Shown: positions 23,015 through 36,780 of the stretch, one piece after another
Position numbering within the stretch: the first letter of the stretch is position 1
Layout: each line of letters opens with the position of its first letter
Assembly: GCA_963575645.1 (NCBI GenBank)
Contig: OY754466.1
Coordinates: forward strand, 31,094,001 to 31,158,000
Direction of reading: 5' to 3'
Length of the DNA: 64,000 bases
From: Xanthostigma xanthostigma
Taxonomy: Eukaryota > Arthropoda > Insecta > Raphidioptera > Raphidiidae
The notes under the pieces: generated by a model
The model's input: only the letters and a program-made list of their open reading frames with translations
What the model was told of the DNA's origin: nothing
The model's database searches: none
Made by a program: the position numbers and the translations under genes

Positions 23015-26000
23015 GCTTTATGACAATTAGGGGATAATGAGTCCTTATAGGCAAAATTGCTTTATTTTACAAAGGTAAGTCTATTTTCACTATAACATTC
23101 AGGTTTGGATCATTCTCTCATAAGAAAATGCAAACTGCATATTATACATTATTTTAACGCATACAAGCAGTTTTTACATGCTTTATGACAATTAGGGGCA
23201 AATGAGTCCTTATAGGCAAAATTGCTTTATTTCATGAAGGTTAGTCTATTTTCACTATAACATTCAGGTTTGGATCGTTCTCTCATAAGAACATGCAAAC
23301 TGCATATTAACCATTATTTTAACGCATACAAGCAGTTTTTACATGCTTTACGACAATTAGGTGCAAATGAGTCCTTATAGGCAAAATTGCTTTATTTCAT
23401 GAGGGTAAGTCTATTTACACTATAACATTCAGGTTTGGATCATTCTCTCATAAGAAAATGCAAACTGCATATTAACCATTATTTAAACGCAGACAAGCAG
23501 TTTTTACATGCTTTACGACAAGTAGGTGCAAATGAGTCCTTATAGGCAATATTGCTTTATTTCATGAGGGTAAGTCTATTTACACTATAACATTCAGGTT
23601 TGGATCATTCTCTCATAAGAAAATGCAAACTGCATATTAACCATTATTTTAACGCATACAAGCAGTTTTTACATGCTTTCTGACAATTAGGGGCAAATAA
23701 GTCCTTATAGGCAAAATTGCTTTATTTTATGAAGGTAAGTGTATTTCCACTATAACATTCAGGTTTTGATCATTCTCTCATAAGAAAATGCAAACTGCAT
23801 ATTAACAATTATTTTAACGCAGACAAGCAGTTTTTACATGCTTTACGACAATTAGGTGTAAATGAGTCTTTATAGGCAAAATTGCTTTATTTCATGAGAG
23901 TAAGTCTATTTACACTATAACAATTACGTTTGGATCATTCTCTCATAAGAAAATGCAAACTGCATATTTACTATCATTTTAACGCTTACATGCAGTTTTT
24001 ACATGCTTTATGACAATTAGGTGCAAATAAGTCCTTATAGGCAAAATTGCTTTATTTCATGAGGGTAAATCTATTTACACTATAACATTTAGGTTTGGAT
24101 CATTCTCTCATAAGAAAATGCAAACTGCATATTAACCATTATTTAAACGCAGACAAGCAGTTTTTACATGCTTTACGACAAGTAGGTGCAAATGAGTCCT
24201 TATAGGCAATATTGCTTTATTTCATGAGGGTAAGTCTATTTACACTATAACATTCAGGTTTGGATCATTCTCTCATAAGAAAATGCAAACTGCATATTAA
24301 CCAATATTTTAACGCATACAAGCAGTTTTTACATGCTTTATGACAATTAGGGGCAAATGGGTCCTTATAGGCAAAACTGCTTTATTTCATGAAGGTTAGT
24401 CTATTTACACTATAACATTCAGGTTTGAATCATTCTCTCATAAGAAAATGCAAACTGCATATTAACCATTATTTTAACGCAGACAAGCAGTTTTTACATG
24501 CTTCACGACAATTGCGTGCAAATGAGTCCTTATAGGCAAAATTGCTTTATTTTACAAAGGTTAGTCTATTTTCACTATAACATTCAGGTTTGGATCATTC
24601 TCTCATAAGAAAATGCAAACTGCATATTAACCATTATTTTAACGCATACAAGCAGTTTTTACATGCTTTATAACAATTAGGAAAAAATGAGTCCTTATAG
24701 GAAAAATTGCTTTATTTCATGAAGGTAAGTCTATTTACACTATAACATTTAGGTTTGAATCATTCTCTCATAAGAAAATGCAAACTGCATATTAACCATT
24801 ATTTTAACGCATACAAGCAGTTTTTACAAGCTTTATGACAATTAGGTGCAAATGAGTCCTAATAGGCAAAATTGCTTTATTTCATGAGGTTTAGTCTATT
24901 TACACTATAACATTTAGGTTTGGATCATTCTCTCATAAGAAAATGCAAACTGCATATTTACTATCTTTTTAACGCATACAAGCAGTTTTTACATGCTTTA
25001 TGACAATTAGGTGCAAGTGAGTCCTTATATGCAAAATTGCTTTATTTCATGAGGGTAAGTCTGTTTACACTATAACATTCAGGTTTGGATCATTCTCTCA
25101 TAAGAAAATGCAAACTGCATATTAACCATTATTTTAACGCATACAAGCAGTTTTTACATGCTTTATGACAATTAGGGACAAATGAGTCCTTATAGGCAAA
25201 ATTGCTTTATTTCATGAAGGTTAGTCTATTTACACTATAACATTCAGGTTTGGATCATTCTCTCATAAGAAAATGCAAACTGCATATTAACCATTATTTT
25301 AACGCAGACAAGCAGTTTTTACATGCTTCACGACAATTGCGTGCAAATGAGTCCTTATAGGCAAAATTGCTTTATTTTTACAAAGGTAAATCTATTTACA
25401 CTATAACATTCAGGTTTATATCATTCTCTCATAAGAAAATGCAAACTGCATATTGACCATTATTTTATCGCATACAAGCAGTTTTTACATGCTTTACGAC
25501 AATTAGGTGCAAATGAGTCTTTATAGGCAAAATTGCTTTATTTCATGAGGGTAAGTCTATTTACACTATAACATTTAGGTTTGGATGATTCTCTCATAAG
25601 AAAATGCAAACTGCATATTTACTATCATTTTCACGCAGACAAGCAGTTTTTACATGCTTCACGACAATTGCGTGCAAATGAGTCCTTATAGGCAAAATTG
25701 CTTTATTTTACAAAGGTAAGTCTATTTACACTATAACATTCAGGTTTGGATCATTCTCTCTTAAGAAAAGGCAAACTGCATATTTATTATTATTTTAACG
25801 CATACAAGCTGTTTTTACATGCTTTATGACAATTAGGTGCAAATGAGTCCTTATAGGCAAAATTGCTTTATTTCATGAGGGGCAGTCTATTTACACTATA
25901 ACATTCAGGTTTGGATCATTCTCTCATAAGAAAATGCAAACTGAATATTGACTATCATTTTCACGCAGACAAGCAGTTTTTACATGGTTTACGACAATTA

Positions 26001-26324
26001 GGTGCAAATAAGTCCTTAAAGGCAAAATTGTTTTATTTCACAAAGGTAAGTCTACTTTCACTATAACATTCAGGTTTGGATCATTCTCTCATAAGAAAAT
26101 GCAAACTGCATATTAACCATTATTTTAACGCAGAGAAGCAGTTTTTACATGCTTCACGACAATTGCGTGCAAATGAGTCCTTATAGGCAAAATTACTTTA
26201 TTTTACAAAGGAAAGTCTATTTACACTATAACATTCAGGTTTGGATCATTCTCTCATAAGAAAATGCAATCTGCATATTAACCATTATTTTAACGCATAC
26301 AAGCAGTTTTTACATGCTTTACGA
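23007..26324 (+). repeat. Start of block 2, with a weak 660 bp repeat
   Basis: About 20 monomers. A pair of L-type copies with ACGACAAGTAGGTGC and GGCAATATTGC lies 660 bp apart (near 23515 and 24175), and the surrounding four monomers align with scattered mismatches. The rest is mixed T, G and M copies. No gene was seen. Confidence 0.75.
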
Positions 26325-29300
26325 CAATTAGGTGCAAATGAGTCCTCATAGGCATAATTGCTTTATTTCATGAGGGTTAGTCTATTTACACTATAACATT
26401 TAGGTTTGGATCATTCTCTCATAAGGAAATGCAAACTGCATATTTACTATCATTTTAACGCTTACAAGCAGTTTTTACATGCTTTATGACAATTAGGGCA
26501 AAGGGGCCCTTATAGGCAAAATTGCTTTATTTTACAAAGGTTAGTCTATTTTCACTATAACATTCAGGTTTGGATCATTCTCTCATAAGAAAATGCAAAC
26601 TGCCTATTAACCATTATTTTAACGCACACAAGCAGTTTTTACATGCTTTATGACAATTAGGGGCACATGAGTCCTTATAGGCAAAATTGCTTTATGTCAT
26701 GAAGGGTAAGTCTATTTACACTATAACATTCAGGTTTGGATCTTTCTCTCATAAGAAAATGCAAACTGCATATATACCATTATTTAAACGCAGACAAGCA
26801 GTTTTTACATGCTTTACGACAATTAGGTGCAAATGAGTCTTTATAGGAAAAATTGCTTTATTTCATGAGGGTAAGTCTACTTACACTATAACATTTAGGT
26901 TTGGATCATTCTCTCATAAGAAAATGCAAACTGCATATTAACCAATATTTTAACGCATACAAGCAGTTTTTACAAGCTTTATGACAATTAGGTGCAAATG
27001 AGTCCTTATAGGCAAAATTGCTTAATTTCATGAGGGTTAGTCTATTTACACTATAACATTTAGGTTTGGATCATTCTTTCATAAGAAAATGCAAACTGCA
27101 TATTTACTATCAATATAAAGCATACAAGCAGTTTTTACATGCTTTATGACAATTAGGGGCAAATGAGTCCTTATAGGCAAAATTGCTTTATTTCATGAGG
27201 GTAAGTCTATTTACACTATAACATTCAGGTTTGGATCATTCTCTCATAAGAAAATGCAAACTGCATATTAACCATTATTTTAACGCATACATGCAGTTTT
27301 TACATGCTTTATGACAATTAGGGGTTAATGAGTCCTTATAGGCAAAATTGCTTTATTTCATGAAGGTTAGTCTATTTACACTATAACATTCAGGTTTGGA
27401 TTATTCTCTCATAAGAAAATGCAAACTGCATATTAACCATTATTTTAACGCAGACAAGCAGTTTTTACATGCTTCACGACAATTGCGTGTAAATGAGTCC
27501 TTATAGGCTAAATTGCTTTATTTTACAAAGGTAAGTCTATTTACACTATATCATTCAGGTTTGGATCATTCTCTCATAAGAAAATGCAAACTGCATATTA
27601 ACCATTATTTTAACGCATTCAAGCAGTTTTTACATGCTTTATGACAATTAGGGGCAAATGAGTCCTTATAGGCAAAATTGCTTTATTTCATTAAGGGTAA
27701 GTCTATTTACACTATAACATTCAGGTCTGGATCTTTCTCTCATAAGAAAATGCAAACTGCATATTAGCCATTATTTAAACGCAGACAAGCAGTTTTTACA
27801 TGCTTTACGACAATTAGGTGCAAATGTGTCTTTATAGGCAAAATTGCTTTATTTCATGAGGGTAAGTCTATTTACACTATAACATTCAGGTTTGGATCAT
27901 TCTCTCATAAGAAAATGCAAACTGCATATTAACCATTATTTTAACGCATACAAGCAGTTTTTACAAGTTTTATGACAATTAGGTGCAAATGAGTCCTTAT
28001 AGGCAAAATTGCTTTATTTCATGAGGGTTAGTCTATTTACACTATAACATTTAGGTTTGGATCATTCTTTCATAAGAAAATGCAAACTGCATATTTACTA
28101 TCATTTTAACGCATACAAGCAGTTTTTACATGCTTTATGACTATAAGGGGCAAACGAGTCCTTATAGGCAAAATTGCTTTATTTCATGAAGGTAAGTCTA
28201 TTTACACTATAACATTCAGGTTTGGATCATTCTCTCGTAAGAAAATGCAAACTGCATATTAACCATTTTTTTAACGCTGACAAGCTGTTTTTACATGCTT
28301 TACGACAATTAGGTGTAAATGAGTCCTTATAAGCGAAATTGCTTTATTTCACAAAGGTAAGTTTAGTTACACTATAACATTCAGGTTTGGATCATTCTCT
28401 CACAAGAAAATGCAAACTGCATATTAACTATTATTTTAATGCATACAAGCAGTTTTTACATGCTTTATGACAATTAGGTGCAAATGAGTCCTTATAGGCA
28501 AAATTGCTTTATTTCATGAGGGTAAGTCTATTTACACTATAACATTCAGGTTTGGATCATTCTCTCATAAGAAAATGCAAACTGCATATTAACCATTATT
28601 TTAACGCAGAGAAGCAGTTTTTACATGCTTCACGACAATTGCGTGCAAATGAGTCCTTATAGGCAAAATTGCTTTATTTTACAAAGGTAAGTCTATTTAC
28701 ACTATAACATTCAGGTTTGGATCATTCTCTCATAAGAAAATGCAAACTGCATATTAACCATTATTTTAACGCATACAAGCAGTTTTTACAAGTTTTATGA
28801 CAATTAGGGGCAAATGAGTCCTTATAGGCAAAATTGCTTTATTTCATGAGGGTTAGTCTATTTACACTATAACATTTAGGTTTGGATCATTCTTTCATAA
28901 GAAAATGCAAACTGCATATTTACTATCATTTTAACGCATACAAACAGTTTTTACATGCTTTATGACTATTAGGGGCAAACGAGTCCTTATAGGCAAAATT
29001 GCTTTATTTCATGAAGGTAAGTCTGTTTACACAATAACATTCAGGTTTGGATCATTCTCTCGTAAGAAAATGCAAACTGCATATTAACCATTTTTTTAAC
29101 GCTGACAAGCAGTTTTTACATGCTTTACGACAATTAGGTGTAAATGAGTCCTTATAAGCGAAATTGCTTTATTTCACAAAGGTAAGTTTACTTACACTAT
29201 AACATTCAGGTTTGGATCATTCTCTCACAGGAAAATGCAAACTGCATATTAACCATTATTTTAACGCATTCAAGCAGTTTTTACATGCTTTATGACAATT

Positions 29301-29754
29301 AGGGGCAAATGAGTCCTTATAGGCAAAATTGCTTTATTTCATTAAGGGTAAGTCTATTTACACTATAACATTCAGGTCTGGATCTTTCTCTCATAAGAAA
29401 ATGCAAACTGCATATTAGCCATTATTTAAACGCAGACAAGCAGTTTTTACATGCTTTACGACAATTAGGTGCAAATGTGTCTTTATAGGCAAAATTGCTT
29501 TATTTCATGAGGGTAAGTCTATTTACACTATAACATTCAGGTTTGGATCATTCTCTCATAAGAAAATGCAAACTGCATATTAACCATTATTTTAACGCAT
29601 ACAAGCAGTTTTTACAAGTTTTATGACAATTAGGTGCAAATGAGTCCTTATAGGCAAAATTGCTTTATTTCATGAGGGTTAGTCTATTTACACTATAACA
29701 TTTAGGTTTGGATCATTCTTTCATAAGAAAATGCAAACTGCATATTTACTATCA
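26325..29754 (+). repeat. Duplicated 21-monomer segment, copy 1
   Basis: Matches 55208-58637 at an offset of 28,883 bp. Anchors: AATTAGGGCAAAGGGGCCCT at 26491/55374, GCAGAGAAGC at 28606/57489 and TCTCACAGGAAAATG near 29222/58105. The two copies are nearly identical except for scattered changes and one compact patch (56831-56856). The match ends where this copy reads ATCATTTTAACGCTT and the other ATCAATATAAAGCAT. Confidence 0.88.
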
Positions 29755-31430
29755 TTTTAACGCTTACAAGCAGTTTTTACATGCTTTATGACAATTAGGT
29801 GCAAATAAGTCCTTATAGGCAAAATTGCTTTATTTCATGAGGGTAAGTCTATTTACACTATAACATTCAGGTTTGGATCATTCTCTCATAAGAAAATGCA
29901 AACTGCATATTAACCATTATTTTAACGCATACAAGCAGTTTTTACATGCTTTATGACAATTAGGGGCAAATGCGTCCTTATAGGCACAAATGCTTTATTT
30001 AATGAAGGTTAGTCTATTTACACTATAACATTCAGGTTTGGATCATTCTCTCATAAGAAAATGCAAACTGCATATCAACCATTATTTTAACGCAGCCAAG
30101 CAGTTTTTACATGCTTCACGACAATTGCGTGCAAATGAGTCCTTATAGGCAAATTTGCTTTATTTTACAAAGGTAAGTCTGTTTTCACTATAACATTCAG
30201 GTTTGGATCATTCTCTCATAAGAAAATGCAAACTGCATATTAACCATTATTTTAACGCATACAAGCAGTTTTTACATGCTTTATGACAATTAGGGGCAAA
30301 TGAGTCCTTATAGGCAAAATTGCTTTATTTCATGAAGGGTAAGTCTATTTACACTATAACATTCAGGTTTGGATCTTTCTCTCATAAGAAAATGCAAACT
30401 GCATATTAACCATTATTTAAACTTAGACAAGCAGTTTTTACATGCTTTACGACAATTAGGTGCAAATGAGTCTTTATAGGCAAAATTGCTTTATTTCATG
30501 AAGGTAAGTCTATTAATTACAATATAACATTTAGGTTTGGATCATTCTCTCATAAGAAAATGCAAACTGCATATTAACCATTATTTTAACGCATACAAGC
30601 AGTTTTTACAAGTTTATGACAATTAGGTGCAAATGAGTCCTTATAAGCAAAATTGCTTAATTTCATGAGGGTTAGTCTATTTACACTATAACATTTAGGT
30701 TTGGATCATTCTTTCATTAGAAAATGCAAACTGCATATTTACTATCATTATAATGCATACAAGCAGGTTTTACATGCTTTATGACAATTAGGGGCAAATG
30801 AGTCCTTATAGGCAAAATTGCTTTATTTCATGAAGGTAAGTCTATTTTCACTATAACATTCAGGTTTGGATCGTTCTCTCATAAGAAAATGCAAACTGCG
30901 TATTAACCATTATTTTAACGCATACAAGCAGTTTTTACATGCTTTATGACAATTAGGGGCAAATGGGTCCTTATAGGCAAAATTGCTTTATTTCATGAAG
31001 GTTAGTCTATTTTCACTATAACATTCCGGTTTGGATCGTTCTCTCATAAGAAAATGCAAACTGCATATTATCCATTATTTTAACGCATACAAGCAGTTTT
31101 TACATGCTTTATGACAATTAGGGGATAATGAGTCCTTATAGGCAAAATTGCTTTATTTTACAAAGGTAAGTTTATTTTCACTATAACATTCAGGTTTGGA
31201 TCATTCTCTCATAAGAAAATGCAAACTGCTTATTATACATTATTTTAACGCATACAAGCAGTTTTTACATGCTTTATGACAATTAGGGGCAAATGAGTCC
31301 TTATAGGCAAAATTGCTTTATTTCATGAAGGTAAGTCTATTTTCACTATAACATTCAGGTTTGGATCGTTCTCTCATAAGAAAATGCAAACTGCATATTA
31401 ACCATTATTTTAACGCATACAAGCAGTTTT
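29730..31430 (+). repeat. 10-monomer segment also found at 35012-36712
   Basis: Aligns with 35012-36712 at about 5,282 bp. Shared markers are GCACAAATGC, CAGCCAAGCAG, AAACTTAGACAAG, the AAT insertion TCTATTAATTAC (AATT site 30512/35794), ATTATAATGCATAC and CTGCGTATTAACC (30899/36180). The same segment lies inside both 9,078 bp units and the copy near 61251. It ends where this copy enters TACAAGTTTTATG. Confidence 0.82.
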
Positions 31431-34140
31431 TACAAGTTTTATGACAATTAGGGGCAAATGAGTCCTTATAGGCAAAATTGCTTTATTTCATGAGGGTTAG
31501 TCTATTCACACTATAACATTTAGGTTTGGATCATTCTTTCATAAGAAAATGCAAACTGCATATTTACTATCATTTTAACGCATACAAACAGTTTTTACAT
31601 GCTTTATGACTATTAGGGGCAAACGAGTCCTTATAGGCAAAATTGCTTTATTTCATGAAGGTAAGTCTGTTTACACAATAACATTCAGGTTTGGATCATT
31701 CTCTCGTAAGAAAATGCAAACTGCATATTAACCATTTTTTTAACGCTGACAAGCAGTTTTTACATGCTTTACGACAATTAGGTGTAAATGAGTCCTTATA
31801 AGCGAAATTGCTTTATTTCACAAAGGTAAGTTTACTTACACTATAACATTCAGGTTTGGATCATTCTCTCACAGGAAAATGCAAACTGCATATTAACCAT
31901 TATTTTAACGCATTCAAGCAGTTTTTACATGCTTTATGACAATTAGGGGCAAATGAGTCCTTATAGGCAAAATTGCTTTATTTCATTAAGGGTAAGTCTA
32001 TTTACACTATAACATTCAGGTCTGGATCTTTCTCTCATAAGAAAATGCAAACTGCATATTAGCCATTATTTAAACGCAGACAAGCAGTTTTTACATGCTT
32101 TACGACAATTAGGTGCAAATGTGTCTTTATAGGCAAAATTGCTTTATTTCATGAGGGTAAGTCTATTTACACTATAACATTCAGGTTTGGATCATTCTCT
32201 CATAAGAAAATGCAAACTGCATATTAACCATTATTTTAACGCATACAAGCAGTTTTTACAAGTTTTATGACAATTAGGTGCAAATGAGTCCTTATAGGCA
32301 AAATTGCTTTATTTCATGAGGGTTAGTCTATTTACACTATAACATTTAGGTTTGGATCATTCTTTCATAAGAAAATGCAAACTGCATATTTACTATCAAT
32401 ATAAAGCATACAAGCAGTTTTTACATGCTTTATGACAATTAGGGGCAAATGGGTCCTTATAGGCAAAATTGCTTTATTTCATGAAGGTTAGTCTATTTTC
32501 ACTATAACATTCAGGGTTGGATCGTTCTCTCATAAGAAAATGCAAACTGCATATTATCCATTATTTTAACGCATACAAGCAGTTTTTACATGCTTTATGA
32601 CAATTAGGGGCAAATGAATCCTTATAGGCAAAATTGCTTTATTTCATGAAGGTAAGTCTATTTTCACTATAACATTCAGGTTTGGATCGTTCTCTCATAA
32701 GAAAATGCAAACTGCATATTAACCATTATTTTAACGCATACAAGCAGTTTTTACATGCTTTATGACAATTAGGGGCAAATGGGTCCTTATAGGCAAAATT
32801 GCTTTATTTCATGAAGGTTAGTCTATTTTCACTATAACATTCCGGTTTGGATCGTTCTCTCATAAGAAAATGCAAACTGCATATTATCCATTATTTTAAC
32901 GCATACAAACAGTTTTTACATGCTTTATGACAATTAGGGGATAATGAGTCCTTATAGGCAAAATTGCTTTATTTTACAAAGGTAAGTTTATTTTCACTAT
33001 AACATTCAGGTTTGGATCATTCTCTCATAAGAAAATGCAAACTGCTTATTATACATTATTTTAACGCATACAAGCAGTTTTTACATGCTTTATGACAATT
33101 AGGGGCAAATGAGTCCTTATAGGCAAAATTGCTTTATTTCATGAAGGTAAGTCTATTTTCACTATAACATTCAGGTTTGGATCGTTCTCTCATAAGAAAA
33201 TGCAAACTGCATATTAACCATTATTTTAACGCATACAAGCAGTTTTTACATGCTTTATGACAATTAGGGGCAAATGAGTCCTTATAGGCAAAATTGCTTT
33301 ATTTGATAAAGGTAAGTCTATTTAGACTATAACATTCAGGTTTGGATCATTCTCTCATAAGAAAATGCAAACTGCATATTAACCATTATTTTAACCCTGA
33401 CAAGCAGTTTTTACATGCTTTACGACAATTAGGTGCAAATGAGTCCTTAAAGGCAAAATTGTTTTATTTCACAAAGGTAAGTCTCCTTTCATTATAACAT
33501 TCAGGTTTGGATCATTCTCTCATAAGAAAATGCAAACTGCATATTAACCATTATTTTAACGCAGAGAAGCAGTTTTTACATGCTTCACGACAATTGCGTG
33601 CAAATGAGTCCTTATAGGCAAAAATGCTTTATTTTACAAAGGTAAGTCTATTTACACTATAACATTCAGGTTTGGATCATTCTCTCATAAGAAAATGCAA
33701 TCTGCATATTAACCATTATTTTAACGCATACAAGCAGTTTTTACATGCTTTATGACAATTAGGGGATAATAAGTCCTTATAGGCAAAATTGCTTTATTTT
33801 ACAAAGGTAAGTCTATTTTCACTATAACATATAGGTTTGGATCATTCTCTCATAAGAAAATGCAAACTGCATATTATACATTATTTTAACGCATACAAGC
33901 AGTTTTTACACGCTTTATGACAATTAGAAGCAAATGAGTCTTTCTAGGCAAAATTGCTTTATTTCATGAAGGTAAGTCTATTTACACTATAACATTCAGG
34001 TTTGGATCATTCTCTCATAAGAAAATGTAAACTGCATATTAACCATTATTTTAACGCAGACAAGCAGTTTTTACATGGTTTACGACAATTAGGTGCAAAT
34101 AAGTCCTTAAAGGCAAAATTGTTTTATTTCACAAAGGTAA

Positions 34141-36113
34141 GTCTACTTTCACTATAACATTCAGGTTTGGATCGTTCTCTCATAAGAAAATGCAAACTGC
34201 ATATTAACCATTATTTTAACGCATACAAGCAGTTTTTACATGCTTTATGACAATTAGGGGCAAATGGGTCCTTATAGGCAAAATTGCTTTATTTCATGAA
34301 GGTTAGTCTATTTTCACTATAACATTCAGGGTTGGATCGTTCTCTCATAAGAAAATGCAAACTGCATATTATCCATTATTTTAACGCATACAAGCAGTTT
34401 TTACATGCTTTATGACAATTAGGGGCAAATGAATCCTTATAGGCAAAATTGCTTTATTTCATGAAGGTAAGTCTATTTTCACTATAACATTCAGGTTTGG
34501 ATCGTTCTCTCATAAGAAAATGCAAACTGCATATTAACCATTATTTTAACGCATACAAGCAGTTTTTACATGCTTTATGACAATTAGGGGCAAATGAGTC
34601 CTTATAGGCAAAATTGCTTTATTTCATAAAGGTAAGTCTATTTAGACTATAACATTCAGGTTTGGATCATTCTCATAAGAAAATGCAAACTGCATATTAA
34701 CCATTATTTTAGCGCATACATGCAGTTTTTACATGCTTTATGACAATTAGGGGCAAATAAGTCCTTATAGGCAAAATTGCTTTATTTCATGAAGGTAAGT
34801 TTATTTCCACTATAACATTCAGGTTTGGATCATTCTCTCATAAGAAAATGCAAACTGCATATTAACAATTATTTTAACGCAGACAAGCAGTTTTTACATG
34901 CTTTACGACAATTAGGTGTAAATGAGTTCTTATAGGCAAAATTGCTTTATTTCATGAGGGTTAGTCTATTTACACTATAACAATTACGTTTGGATCATTC
35001 TCTCATAAGAAAATGCAAACTGCATATTTACTATCATTTTAACGCTTACAAGCAGTTTTTACATGCTTTATGACAATTAGGTGCAAATAAGTCCTTATAG
35101 GCAAAATTGCTTTATTTCATGAGGGTAAGTCTATTTACACTATAACATTCAGGTTTGGATCATTCTCTCATAAGAAAATGCAAACTGCATATTAACCATT
35201 ATTTTAACGCATACAAGCAGTTTTTACATGCTTTATGACAATTAGGGGCAAATGCGTCCTTATAGGCACAAATGCTTTATTTAATGAAGGTTAGTCTATT
35301 TACACTATAACATTCAGGTTTGGATCATTCTCTCATAAGAAAATGCAAACTGCATATCAACCATTATTTTAACGCAGCCAAGCAGTTTTTACATGCTTCA
35401 CGACAATTGCGTGCAAATGAGTCCTTATAGGCAAATTTGCTTTATTTTACAAAGGTAAGTCTGTTTTCACTATAACATTCAGGTTTGGATCATTCTCTCA
35501 TAAGAAAATGCAAACTGCATATTAACCATTATTTTAACGCATACAAGCAGTTTTTACATGCTTTATGACAATTAGGGGCAAATGAGTCCTTATAGGCAAA
35601 ATTGCTTTATTTCATGAAGGGTAAGTCTATTTACACTATAACATTCAGGTTTGGATCTTTCTCTCATAAGAAAATGCAAACTGCATATTAACCATTATTT
35701 AAACTTAGACAAGCAGTTTTTACATGCTTTACGACAATTAGGTGCAAATGAGTCTTTATAGGCAAAATTGCTTTATTTCATGAAGGTAAGTCTATTAATT
35801 ACAATATAACATTTAGGTTTGGATCATTCTCTCATAAGAAAATGCAAACTGCATATTAACCATTATTTTAACGCATACAAGCAGTTTTTACAAGTTTATG
35901 ACAATTAGGTGCAAATGAGTCCTTATAAGCAAAATTGCTTATTTCATGAGGGTTAGTCTATTTACACTATAACATTTAGGTTTGGATCATTCTTTCATTA
36001 GAAAATGCAAACTGCATATTTACTATCATTATAATGCATACAAGCAGGTTTTACATGCTTTATGACAATTAGGGGCAAATGAGTCCTTATAGGCAAAATT
36101 GCTTTATTTCATG
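34141..36113 (+). repeat. Internal 2,640 bp shift repeat, first half, unit copy 1
   Basis: Twelve monomers that recur at +2,640 bp, starting with GTCTACTTTCACTATAAC (34141/36781) and including the two-base deletion (34671/37311) and the AAT insertion (35794/38434). One A differs near 35938/38578 (GCTTATTTC against GCTTAATTTC). Between the two halves, 36114-36780 holds four monomers of the kind found at 30840-31430. Confidence 0.85.
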
Positions 36114-36780
36114 AAGGTAAGTCTATTTTCACTATAACATTCAGGTTTGGATCGTTCTCTCATAAGAAAATGCAAACTGCGTATTAACCATTATTTTAAC
36201 GCATACAAGCAGTTTTTACATGCTTTATGACAATTAGGGGCAAATGGGTCCTTATAGGCGAAATTGCTTTATTTCATGAAGGTTAGTCTATTTTCACTAT
36301 AACATTCCGGTTTGGATCGTTCTCTCATAAGAAAATGCAAACTGCATATTATCCATTATTTTAACGCATACAAGCAGTTTTTACATGCTTTATGACAATT
36401 AGGGGATAATGAGTCCTTATAGGCAAAATTGCTTTATTTTACAAAGGTAAGTTTATTTTCACTATAACATTCAGGTTTGGATCATTCTCTCATAAGAAAA
36501 TGCAAACTGCTTATTATACATTATTTTAACGCATACAAGCAGTTTTTACATGCTTTATGACAATTAGGGGCAAATGAGTCCTTATAGGCAAAATTGCTTT
36601 ATTTCATGAAGGTAAGTCTATTTTCACTATAACATTCAGGTTTGGATCGTTCTCTCATAAGAAAATGCAAACTGCATATTAACCATTATTTTAACGCATA
36701 CAAGCAGTTTTTACATGCTTTATGACAATTAGGGGCAAATGAGTCCTTATAGGCAAAATTGCTTTATTTGATAAAGGTAA